This document shows positions 1 through 6,584 of a stretch of 10,403 bases of DNA, piece by piece. The stretch comes from Clostridiales bacterium. Its GTDB lineage: Bacteria > Bacillota > Clostridia > Peptostreptococcales > Anaerovoracaceae. Positions within the stretch are counted from its first letter, which is position 1. Each line of letters starts with the position of its first letter. The notes below the pieces were generated by a model. The model was given only the letters and a program-made list of their open reading frames with translations. It was not told the DNA's origin and did no database searches. The DNA lies in contig JAAYHT010000022.1 of NCBI GenBank assembly GCA_012735285.1, positions 1 through 10,403 of the forward strand, in the 5' to 3' direction. The position numbers and the translations under genes were made by a program.

Positions 1-155
1 AATTTAAAATGAATAGCTATTGTTTTCTTCAATGGCAATAATAATTAGCAATAATAATGCCAAACTTATGGATATCAACTGAAGGGCTTGAACATAAAGT
101 ATTTTCTAAGAATTAGAAAAGACACTTTAATTCATATATCTACAGTTTTTGACAT

Positions 156-198
156 TTGCGCACGTTCTATTGTTGCGCAATGTGCGTCATAGCACATT
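156..198. terminator. Overlapping hairpins at 3' end of the leftmost gene
   Basis: Two overlapping inverted repeats are visible. TTGCGCA (156-162) pairs with TGCGCAA (174-180), and AATGTGC (179-185) pairs with GCACATT (192-198). The second is followed on the plus strand by a T-rich run (to about 211), so it resembles a terminator for rightward transcripts entering the window. The first lies just past the stop codon of the minus-strand gene and could end or stabilise that transcript, but it has no U-tract in that direction. The two stems share bases and are mutually exclusive. Confidence 0.4.
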
Positions 199-822
199 TT
201 GGGTTTCTTTATAAGCAGAAAGGGCTGCCTCTACCGGCAAGACGAAATTATTAAAACGCCAAACTCCATCTGAGCCTAAAACACATTCCATTTCATAGCT
301 ACCTTCCAGGGGTTCATCCCAAACTGTCATATTCCAGTTTACTGTCACCGTCGCAATTCCAGAATCAACATTTTCTATTTCAATTTCCCAATTGCAATCT
401 TTATAGTCTATCTGGCCTACAATACCTGCCGCACAATATAGCACATCATCCTGCATTATAAACATGGGGTTACCCTCAGCGCCAACAGTGGTTGAAAGAA
501 GTCTGCTACAAGTTGCCTCGTCGAATAATCCTGATAAATAAGATTCTAGTTCATCCATAGAAGATATATCTTCATGATCTACTATTCCATACCAAATCGA
601 TCCGTCGTCAAAATATTGTTCAGTCGTATCCATGCTTATCTCACCATATCCAGTAAACCATGAATAAGCTTCTTCATCCTTTAGCATTGTAAAATAGATT
701 TCTTTAATATGATCCGTAGCTTCAGCTGCTTGCTCAGTATCCCCTTGATTCATAAACATACGGACACCTAACACAGCTACTAACAATATTAAAACTATTA
801 TATATCCTTTTTTCTGTTCCAA
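187..822 (-). CDS. Membrane-anchored extracytoplasmic protein, possibly IseA-like
   Basis: This 211-residue protein has one N-terminal membrane segment (about residues 6-24, preceded by EQKK) and an acidic extracytoplasmic remainder. There is no lipobox cysteine, so the segment is probably an uncleaved anchor. The start is TTG, supported by a GAAGG ribosome binding site at 830-834, seven bases upstream; no ATG is suitably placed. The soluble part has an IWYGIVDH stretch, a SSMDELESYLSGLF stretch and a DDVLY stretch. This order (aromatic strand, 'sl-del-YL--lF' helix, 'dg-LY' strand) recalls IseA/YoeB-type inhibitors of cell-wall DL-endopeptidases and related Clostridial proteins. That assignment is from memory of the family pattern and is tentative. 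The gene begins 21 bases after the fdhD-like stop codon and is probably read from the same promoter, although a functional link to fdhD is not obvious. Confidence 0.75.
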   Translation of the reverse strand: MEQKKGYIIVLILLVAVLGVRMFMNQGDTEQAAEATDHIKEIYFTMLKDEEAYSWFTGYGEISMDTTEQYFDDGSIWYGIVDHEDISSMDELESYLSGLFDEATCSRLLSTTVGAEGNPMFIMQDDVLYCAAGIVGQIDYKDCNWEIEIENVDSGIATVTVNWNMTVWDEPLEGSYEMECVLGSDGVWRFNNFVLPVEAALSAYKETQNVL

Positions 823-843
823 TTCTCTACCTTCTATCTATAA

Positions 844-1545
844 TTACAGAACACGTTCCTTACCATTATATATATTCATTCTATGTTCCCTTACAAAGCC
901 ACATAGAATTGTATTGGTTTCTCTTGCTAATAGAATAGTGGAATACGAAGGAGCTGATCTTGAACATATTGCAGGTATTCCACATGTTAATACTTTTCTT
1001 AATACATCAATCGGTATACGTCCACTAGTCATAACATAGCAGTTGCTCATTTCCGCACCAGCTAGTAAAGCTTTGCCTAAGGTCTTATCTAAAGCTCTGT
1101 GTCTGCTTAGATCTTCTGAATAAAATAGTATATCTGAACCGGAACATAGGGCTACACTATGTAAAGCGCCAGTAGATCTAAAATTTTCACTGCCAGGGAT
1201 AAACTTCTTTGCCATAGATGAGACTTCTGAAACTTTTAGTGTGAAATCAGGATTGGGTTCTAACTCTTGAAATGCTGCATTTTCTGATAATACAATGTTG
1301 GCTACGTAGTTTTCTTTATCGACACTAACACTGGTAACATCTTCTTTAGAGCCTATAAAACGATTGGACTACAGATAACCATATACTAGCTCTCCTAAAT
1401 CATTAGGACTGCAACATTTAATAACATCCACAGACTTGTTATTAACTTTAATTTCTAAATCGAGTTCTATTAAAACTATATCCTCTGAATCAAATCGCTT
1501 GCCAGATTCTATTCTACTTACATTATCAATCACTTCATATACCAT
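844..1545 (-). pseudogene. fdhD: FdhD-like sulfurtransferase interrupted by in-frame TAG
   Basis: Reading leftwards from ATG at 1545, preceded by a GAGGT ribosome binding site (1551-1555), gives one frame of 233 codons interrupted only by TAG at codon 59 (1369-1371). The N-terminal part has the family's 'C-P-DL-ELV-G-L' region (CCSPNDLGELVYGYL), with the stop directly after it. The C-terminal part keeps STGALHS (124-130), EDLSRHRALDK (144-154), TSGRIP (173-178), SRSAP (195-199), GFVR and NIYN. This order and spacing are characteristic of FdhD, which passes sulfur from a cysteine desulfurase to the bis-MGD cofactor of formate dehydrogenases. Intact FdhD carries a CxxC sulfur-relay loop between the halves. 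Here that segment (about residues 85-120) is short and has no cysteine. The usual GRHNA is SRHRA and TGG is TGA. The downstream piece from ATG 1215 (123 codons) has no visible ribosome binding site. A nonsense mutation in an already divergent gene is most likely; sequencing error or TAG recoding remain possible. Confidence 0.8.
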
Positions 1546-1571
1546 TTTGTTACCTCGTTTTAGTAATAATA

Positions 1572-1598
1572 ATGTACGTACATGATAACTTGTAAGTT
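1572..1598. promoter_or_regulatory. Palindromes in the fdhD-like gene leader
   Basis: ATGTACGTACAT (1572-1583) is a perfect 12-bp palindrome. Beside it is the dyad AACTT-GT-AAGTT (1587-1598). Both sit between the predicted minus-strand transcription start (about 1601) and the fdhD-like start codon, where a repressor could bind. No regulator can be assigned. Confidence 0.3.
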
Positions 1599-1607
1599 GT
1601 TAAGGCA

Positions 1608-1636
1608 ATTATAAAGATATTAATATGTAACGTCAA
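1608..1636 (-). promoter_or_regulatory. Sigma-A-type promoter for the leftward unit
   Basis: On the minus strand, TTGACG (1636-1631) and a perfect TATAAT (1613-1608) are separated by exactly 17 bases. Predicted transcription starts near 1601, giving a leader of about 55 nt before the fdhD-like ATG at 1545. The next gene follows within 21 bases of the fdhD-like stop, so both are probably driven from here. Confidence 0.65.
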
Positions 1637-1728
1637 GTAATAAAAGGAAACGAAGCTCATCTTAGTTTTACCCATTTAATATCTCTCATTTTTTAAAATT
1701 ATTATTTAATTCGAGTGCTAACAATTTG

Positions 1729-1757
1729 TTGAATTTTGAACATTTAGTATATATAAT
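1729..1757 (+). promoter_or_regulatory. Promoter of the LysR-type regulator gene
   Basis: TTGAAT (1729-1734) and TATAAT (1752-1757) with a 17-base spacer resemble a sigma-A promoter. Predicted start is near 1764, with a leader of about 43 nt to the ATG at 1807. It points away from the fdhD-like promoter, with about 90 bases between the two -35 boxes, room for autoregulatory LysR binding. Confidence 0.6.
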
Positions 1758-1806
1758 AGTTGTAACTGAGTTCGTCTATACCTAAACTTTATGGAGGTAA
1801 AAATAT

Positions 1807-2709
1807 ATGAATATTAAACTATTTGAATATTTTATTAGAGTAGCTGACGAAAAGAACATTTCCCGTGTTGCTGAACAGCTTTTCATAACTCAGCCTACAC
1901 TTAGCATACAAATGAAGCGTCTAGAAACCGCCTATGGATGTAAATTATTCTCTCGTTCGATTAAGGGCGTAGAGCTGACACCAGAAGGAGAAGTGCTTTT
2001 ATCATATGCTAGAAATATCTTACGACTATACAACCAGTCCTTTGACGAAGTAAGTCAGCTACAACAAAATCGTTCCGTTATACGTATGGACTCCAATTTA
2101 ACTCTTTCAACCTGGAGTCTCCCCTGTCTAATCTATAGTCTTCAATCTAATCCAGATTTCCAACAATACTATTTTGACATGACCTTTAGCACTATTGAAT
2201 CTGTCGAAAGCAATATATTAAATGGTATCAGCGATATAGGTTATGTGCAAAACAGCAAGCCCCATCCCGATTTAGTCCATTACAAGGTAGGAGAAGATCG
2301 GCTTGCTGTAGTGGTTAAGGGGGACTATGATATCCCAGATAGTGTCCATTTCGCTGATCTGGTTAAATACGACCTTATATATAGCTTCGACAAATTAGTG
2401 GAAAGGCCTCCTCTCGAAAAAACACTTCAAAAATACGGCTATTACCTTAAGGATTTTAATATTGTTATGTCACTTCATGCTATTGAAATTGTAAAGACTG
2501 CACTTTATCAAGGTATGGGTTTCTCATTTTTACCCTATTGCTCTGTAAAAAAAGAGATTTTGGCAGGCTCGCTTAAGGAAATTAAGGTACATGGATTTTC
2601 TGAAACCTATCCTATTTACCTGGTCTATTTAAAGGATAACGAAGAAGATCCCAAAATGCGCCCCTTAATCCAATATCTGAAGAAAAGTAAAACCTCTGAG
2701 TTTTGTTAA
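1807..2709 (+). CDS. LysR-type transcriptional regulator
   Basis: At 300 residues this has the standard length of the LysR family. The N-terminal winged helix-turn-helix spans about residues 1-65, with helices around NISRVAEQLFITQPTLSIQ and the family's typical 'LE--YG-KLF-R---G--LT-EG' wing (39-61). The remainder (about 90-295) matches the two-lobed periplasmic-binding-protein-like effector domain, ending in a short polar tail. The start is supported by GGAGGT at 1793-1798. LysR proteins are tetrameric activators or repressors that usually control a divergent or adjacent operon in response to a small-molecule co-inducer. Here the candidates are the molybdoenzyme operon 457 bases downstream, the permease, and the divergent fdhD-like unit. 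The effector is unknown; the natural guess is the substrate of the molybdoenzyme. Confidence 0.93.
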   Translation: MNIKLFEYFIRVADEKNISRVAEQLFITQPTLSIQMKRLETAYGCKLFSRSIKGVELTPEGEVLLSYARNILRLYNQSFDEVSQLQQNRSVIRMDSNLTLSTWSLPCLIYSLQSNPDFQQYYFDMTFSTIESVESNILNGISDIGYVQNSKPHPDLVHYKVGEDRLAVVVKGDYDIPDSVHFADLVKYDLIYSFDKLVERPPLEKTLQKYGYYLKDFNIVMSLHAIEIVKTALYQGMGFSFLPYCSVKKEILAGSLKEIKVHGFSETYPIYLVYLKDNEEDPKMRPLIQYLKKSKTSEFC

Positions 2710-2785
2710 AGTTTTATTTAAGCTCATTCTAGATAAATATAGATACAAGCATAAATTATTTTTATATCACTTAAGGTTTTTTAAT

Positions 2786-2814
2786 TTGAGTTATATTCTG
2801 CTGACTTATATAAT
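2786..2814 (+). promoter_or_regulatory. Promoter of the molybdoenzyme operon
   Basis: TTGAGT (2786-2791), a 17-base spacer and TATAAT (2809-2814) form a near-consensus sigma-A promoter in the gap after the LysR gene. Start near 2821 would give a leader of about 346 nt before the catalytic-subunit ATG at 3167. A later TATAAT at 3140-3145 has no good -35 box at normal spacing and would leave almost no leader, so this one is preferred. Confidence 0.55.
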
Positions 2815-2820
2815 ATAAGC

Positions 2821-3166
2821 AAATATAAGGAAACTGGACATTAGTCTCCTATTTTTGATTTAATCCCTAACAATATTAGAACTAGTTTATTATTTAACAA
2901 TATAAATCTATGACTAGAACATTGACCGCTATATTCTAGATCTAATATAAGCTACCGTCATAAGGCAAATACTAAGTTTCCCAAGGAGGTCAGCATATCT
3001 TGTCCATAATCTGTTTGCCAAAAAGAGGCACCAGCTTTCAAGTCAGAAGTCGAAAATCCCTAGCATTGTACGGTGCCACTCTATCTAACTGAATCGCTTA
3101 AATTTGATTCAGAATTAAAGGTGCTTTATCAACCGAGTTTATAATAATAAGGAGTGTGATTGCTAA
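2821..3166 (+). promoter_or_regulatory. Long structured 5' leader of the molybdoenzyme operon
   Basis: This gene-free stretch shows several foldable elements. An early imperfect hairpin (GGAAACT 2829-2835 with AGTCTCC 2843-2849, one mismatch) is followed by TATTTTTGATTT and looks like a weak attenuator, or the LysR gene's terminator. Further down, GGCAAATA (2964-2971) pairs with TGTTTGCC (3012-3019, one G-U), GGCACC (3027-3032) with GGTGCC (3072-3077), and CTGAATC (3089-3095) with GATTCAG (3106-3112). A perfect AAGGAGGT lies at 2983-2990 inside the first loop. The part from about 2950 to 3112 is less AT-rich than the flanks. I could not match it to a known riboswitch, including Moco, cobalamin, T-box or c-di-GMP classes. 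The remaining stretch 2850-2950 is plain AT-rich DNA. The operon's own ribosome binding site is AAGGAG at 3149-3154, 12 bases from the ATG. Confidence 0.45.
3000..3092 (+). CDS. Possible 30-codon leader ORF
   Basis: A TTG codon at 3000 stands nine bases after a perfect AAGGAGGT (2983-2990). It opens a frame of 30 codons ending at TGA 3090-3092, about 75 bases upstream of the catalytic-subunit gene. The peptide is basic in the middle (KRGTSFQVRSRK) and is not recognised. The frame runs through the two central leader hairpins and stops inside the 5' arm of the third, an arrangement compatible with translation-dependent attenuation. It may equally be a chance frame in a non-coding leader. Confidence 0.25.
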   Translation: MSIICLPKRGTSFQVRSRKSLALYGATLSN

Positions 3167-5854
3167 ATGTCTAACATAGTGGAAAATTACGCGGATCTAT
3201 TGCAGGAAAAACATTTGACCGAAGATGTCCTGACCTCTCCTTACAAATGGGAGCCCGTAGATCCATCAGCCATTGGCGAAAAGAAAGTTCTATTCGGTAT
3301 CTGCCGTCACTGCATGCAGGGAGACTGCTCAACGCTAGTACATATTGAAGACGGCATAGTAACGAAGGTGGAAGGAAACGATATCCCTCCAAACTATGGT
3401 TCCCTATGTCCTAGAGGAAATGCTGCCATCATGGGACTTTATAACCCCTATAGGGTAAAAACACCCCTGATGAGAACCAACCCAGAAAAGGGCCTTGATG
3501 TTGACCCAAAATGGAAGGAAATTACCTGGGATGAAGCTTTAGATATTACTGCAAATGAGCTTAAAAAAGCCTTTGAATATGACCCAAGAAGCATAGTAGT
3601 AAACGAAGGTTGGGGTTCAAAAGATACTCTGTTAAGACCTGCTTTTGTAAAAGCTTTCAAGACCCCCAATGAGGTCGGTTCACATGGTTCGCTATGCGCT
3701 GTCCACTATGGTACAGGTTTAATCCATGGAAACTTCCCAGTATCTCTACCGGATTTAGAATACTGTAATTATCATATCACTATCGGCCGCTCATTAGGAC
3801 CAAACTTTGCTACCGCTCACGGTTCAAAGAGACTAGCAAAGGCCTTAGCACGTGGCATGAAACTTGTTGTAGTGGATCCTCGCTGCTCTCATGAAGCTAG
3901 TAAAGGTGAGTGGGTCCCCATTCGCCCCGGATCTGACCTGGCGTTCCTATTGGGCATGGCACACGTTATGTTCTACGAAATTGATAAACTAGATTGGCAA
4001 TTCCTCAAGGAAAGGACAAATGCCAGATACCTTATCAGGCCCGATGGCTACTATGCTAGAGATAAGGAAACTAACAAGCCATTGGTCTGGGATAATACCA
4101 GTCAAAAAGCCGTTCCATATGACACCAAAGACATCGATTCACCATTAGAAGGTAGATTTATGGTAGATGGTGTTGAAATGGCGACAGGCTATACTTTAAT
4201 TAAAGAGCGCTTTAAGGAATACACCCCCGAATGGGCTGAGGAACTCTGCACCGTTCCTGCTTCAACTATACGCCGCATAGCTAACGAATTTGTTGAGCAT
4301 GCACAAATTGGCAGTACCATAGAGATCGATGGCGTTACCCTTCCATTCCGTCCTGTATCTCTTAACATGGAGCGTAACGTAATGAGCCACCGCTATGGTG
4401 TATATGCTGACTTAGTAGGTAAGCTTATCAATATGATGGTAGGAGCTATCGAAGTTCCTGGTGCCTGCCTAGGTTCTGGTTACAGAGGAGAAAGCGTACT
4501 GGCACCCACAGAAGACGGAACAATGTCACCTGGCTCTGAAGCAGTTCCAGTTCCATTTAAGTTCCCACCAGATCATATTGGTATGCAGGAATTCTTCCCA
4601 CATGCCCACGCCACACCACATATAGTTACATATGCAGTAGAAAATCCAGAAGAGTTCTATCTGGATTATGAAATAAGGGTATGGCTCGGGGTAGGCGTTA
4701 ATATGATTCGTACCAACGCACAACCAGAGCGTTATGTGGAAATGTTTAAGAAAATCCCATTCCATGCCGACATAGTTTATCATATGGACGAACAAGCTGT
4801 TATGGCTGATGTCCTACTGCCGGAACACAGCTTCCTAGAAAGGCTTAGAGTCATGCCATTCTTCCCGTCACATCAATCCTTCGATGATACTGTAACGGGA
4901 CTACAGATGATACAGCTTAGACAGCCAGTACCAAAGCTCTTCAATACTATGCATGTAGACCACATACTTATGGAGCTGGCAGAAAGAGCTGGAAGAATGT
5001 ATGGAGAAGGCGGACTGTTAGACTGTATTAACAAGTTCGATTGCCATATAATCCATGACCACGGCATGCATATGAGAGAGCCATATTTACTAGACCTTAA
5101 TACCAAATATACATATGAAGAAATCATTGATCGTTGGCTCAAGAGCTGGAAATTTAATGATGAAGGAAAAGGATTTAAAGAACTTAATGAAGAAGGTGCC
5201 TTTATCAAATGGCAACCTAAGTATACCTTCTATCATTACTATCACTGGCCAGGCGACAGCACTAAGCACGAATTCTACTTCATCAATCTGAAGAAGGTCG
5301 GTGATTCACTCAAGAATAACTTGAGGAAATATAACATTAAGTTCCCAATGATAGATGATGAAGACTATATCTTTGACCTTTACGATCCAGTACCCCATTG
5401 GGTTGAGTCCTCTGAATGGAATGCTCCTGAAGAGTATGACTTATTCGCCTTTAACTGGAAACCTCCTTATGTATCCAGTGACGTTGGTAACGTAATTGGT
5501 AACCCATGGATGGCTGAGCTATATAGAAAAGACCCATTCGAAGGTGCAGCCTGTTTGAATCCACGCACAGCTGCTGCTAAAGGTCTGAAGGACGGCGACT
5601 GGGTCAGAATCAGCTCACGCTATGGATCGATTGAATGTCCTATTATTACTTCAGAGCGATTCCATCCTGATGGCATTGGCATCAGTGGAACCTACGGACC
5701 TGGTAATGTTGGAAGCAACCCACTAAATACAAAGGGTCCACACTTCAATCGACTAATACCAACTTCGATTGATACCATTGACCCAGTTAGTGCCAGCCAG
5801 GAAATTGCACCTAAAGTTAAGGTAGAAAAGATCCCAAAACCAACAAGATCGTAA
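3167..5854 (+). CDS. Molybdopterin oxidoreductase catalytic subunit, DMSO reductase superfamily
   Basis: This 895-residue protein should bind a Mo (or W) bis-MGD cofactor and one [4Fe-4S] cluster. The cluster ligands are C46, C49, C54 and C81, the last in the typical CPRGN. The CX2CX4CX26C spacing has one residue more than the CX2CX3C of formate dehydrogenases. C177 in GSHGSLC is in the position of the Mo-ligating residue. Molybdopterin-binding stretches follow (ITIGRSLGPNF 204-214, VVVDPRC 234-240, WVPIRPGSDLAF 249-260). MADVLLPEHSFLERL marks the third cofactor domain, and the C-terminal dinucleotide-binding domain begins near NPRTAAAKGLKDGDWV. There is no Tat twin-arginine signal, so the subunit should stay in the cytoplasm. 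It is longer than thiosulfate/polysulfide reductases (about 750), partly through an insert near 286-345. Substrate cannot be read from sequence; reductive dehydroxylases, thiosulfate-type reductases and acetylene-hydratase-like enzymes are all superfamily members to compare. It is the first gene of a four-gene operon. Confidence 0.95.
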   Translation: MSNIVENYADLLQEKHLTEDVLTSPYKWEPVDPSAIGEKKVLFGICRHCMQGDCSTLVHIEDGIVTKVEGNDIPPNYGSLCPRGNAAIMGLYNPYRVKTPLMRTNPEKGLDVDPKWKEITWDEALDITANELKKAFEYDPRSIVVNEGWGSKDTLLRPAFVKAFKTPNEVGSHGSLCAVHYGTGLIHGNFPVSLPDLEYCNYHITIGRSLGPNFATAHGSKRLAKALARGMKLVVVDPRCSHEASKGEWVPIRPGSDLAFLLGMAHVMFYEIDKLDWQFLKERTNARYLIRPDGYYARDKETNKPLVWDNTSQKAVPYDTKDIDSPLEGRFMVDGVEMATGYTLIKERFKEYTPEWAEELCTVPASTIRRIANEFVEHAQIGSTIEIDGVTLPFRPVSLNMERNVMSHRYGVYADLVGKLINMMVGAIEVPGACLGSGYRGESVLAPTEDGTMSPGSEAVPVPFKFPPDHIGMQEFFPHAHATPHIVTYAVENPEEFYLDYEIRVWLGVGVNMIRTNAQPERYVEMFKKIPFHADIVYHMDEQAVMADVLLPEHSFLERLRVMPFFPSHQSFDDTVTGLQMIQLRQPVPKLFNTMHVDHILMELAERAGRMYGEGGLLDCINKFDCHIIHDHGMHMREPYLLDLNTKYTYEEIIDRWLKSWKFNDEGKGFKELNEEGAFIKWQPKYTFYHYYHWPGDSTKHEFYFINLKKVGDSLKNNLRKYNIKFPMIDDEDYIFDLYDPVPHWVESSEWNAPEEYDLFAFNWKPPYVSSDVGNVIGNPWMAELYRKDPFEGAACLNPRTAAAKGLKDGDWVRISSRYGSIECPIITSERFHPDGIGISGTYGPGNVGSNPLNTKGPHFNRLIPTSIDTIDPVSASQEIAPKVKVEKIPKPTRS

Positions 5855-5865
5855 AACTGTTTACT

Positions 5866-5895
5866 TGCTCCCTTAATCTAAGGGTTAAGGGAGCA
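5866..5895 (+). other. Perfect intercistronic hairpin without U-tract
   Basis: TGCTCCCTTAA (5866-5876) and TTAAGGGAGCA (5885-5895) form an uninterrupted 11-bp stem with an 8-base loop, 11 bases after the catalytic-subunit stop. It is followed by TAGAATAAAAT rather than a U-run, so it is not a classical Rho-independent terminator. It may protect the 3' end of a processed catalytic-subunit mRNA or partially reduce read-through, lowering expression of the three downstream genes. Confidence 0.7.
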
Positions 5896-5963
5896 TAGAA
5901 TAAAATATGAAAGTCGTTAATTATTGTTAGTTTATAATAATAGAAGAAAGAGGCGTAAGTAAA

Positions 5964-6566
5964 ATGAAATTTGGAATGCTTATTGATTTAAGAAAATGCG
6001 TAGGCTGCTTCGCCTGTACTGTTGCTTGCAAAGCTGAACATGCAACTCCAACAGACATCAGCTACAATAAAGTAAAGAAATACGAAGTGGGTACTTACCC
6101 TTCTGTTAAATTAAAGCACTTACCTATGCCATGTATGCACTGTGACAATCCTTCCTGTATGGAGGTCTGCCCAACAGGAGCTACTCAAAAACAAGATAAC
6201 GGTATTGTAACTGTTGACGCCAATGAATGTATCGGTTGCAAAGCTTGTATGATAGCTTGTCCTTATGAAAGCAGACAATTCCTATCAGAAATTAAACCTT
6301 ATTACGAAGGACAAGAACGCACACCCTTTGAAGTGTATATGCAAAAAGATTTTCAGGTGGGTACAGTAGTAAAGTGCGATGGCTGCATAGATAGAGTACG
6401 CGAAGGCCTTGAACCAGCATGTGTTCAAACATGTATTACAGGAGCCCGAATCTTTGGCGATCTGGATGACCCAAACAGCGAGATTTCAAGATTAATAGCA
6501 TCTTCGGGAGCTGTACCGTTCCAACGCGAATTAGGAACTGAACCTTCCGTATATTACATATTCTAA
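5964..6566 (+). CDS. DmsB/PhsB-like electron-transfer subunit with four [4Fe-4S] motifs
   Basis: This 200-residue ferredoxin-like subunit has sixteen cysteines in four groups: C12-C15-C18-C22, C57-C60-C65-C69, C89-C92-C95-C99 and C138-C141-C153-C157. The pattern is that of DmsB, PhsB and NrfC, which wire electrons between the catalytic subunit's own cluster and the membrane anchor. There is no signal peptide, in agreement with the catalytic subunit lacking a Tat signal. The start at 5964 is preceded by AAAGAGG (5947-5953). It lies 109 bases after the catalytic gene, behind a hairpin, and 18 bases before the anchor gene. The partner arrangement makes it part of one complex with its neighbours. 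All cluster ligands are intact. Confidence 0.96.
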   Translation: MKFGMLIDLRKCVGCFACTVACKAEHATPTDISYNKVKKYEVGTYPSVKLKHLPMPCMHCDNPSCMEVCPTGATQKQDNGIVTVDANECIGCKACMIACPYESRQFLSEIKPYYEGQERTPFEVYMQKDFQVGTVVKCDGCIDRVREGLEPACVQTCITGARIFGDLDDPNSEISRLIASSGAVPFQRELGTEPSVYYIF

Positions 6567-6584
6567 GAGAAAGGGGAAAGCTAA

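Noticed and set aside
35..62. GCAATAATAAT direct repeat (35-45, 48-58) inside TGGCA/TGCCA ends as a CRISPR or operator
   Set aside because: Only two AT-rich 11-base units with a 2-base gap; no array structure and no gene start nearby to regulate.
844..1215. Independent short FdhD-C gene starting at 1215
   Set aside because: No ribosome binding site precedes that ATG, and the same frame continues upstream to a well-formed start at 1545, broken only by one TAG.
2950..3112. Moco, cobalamin or other known riboswitch in the operon leader
   Set aside because: Short similarities (for example GAAAATCC and GCCACT) are present, but the conserved cores and their order do not match any class I can recall.
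3128..3145. TATAAT at 3140-3145 as the main promoter of the molybdoenzyme operon
   Set aside because: No acceptable -35 box at 16-18 bases; transcription would begin practically at the Shine-Dalgarno sequence. The 2786/2809 pair is much better.
4873..5208. Long minus-strand frame inside the catalytic subunit gene
   Set aside because: Antisense shadow of a strongly supported coding region; composition is serine/isoleucine-rich noise with no domain signal.
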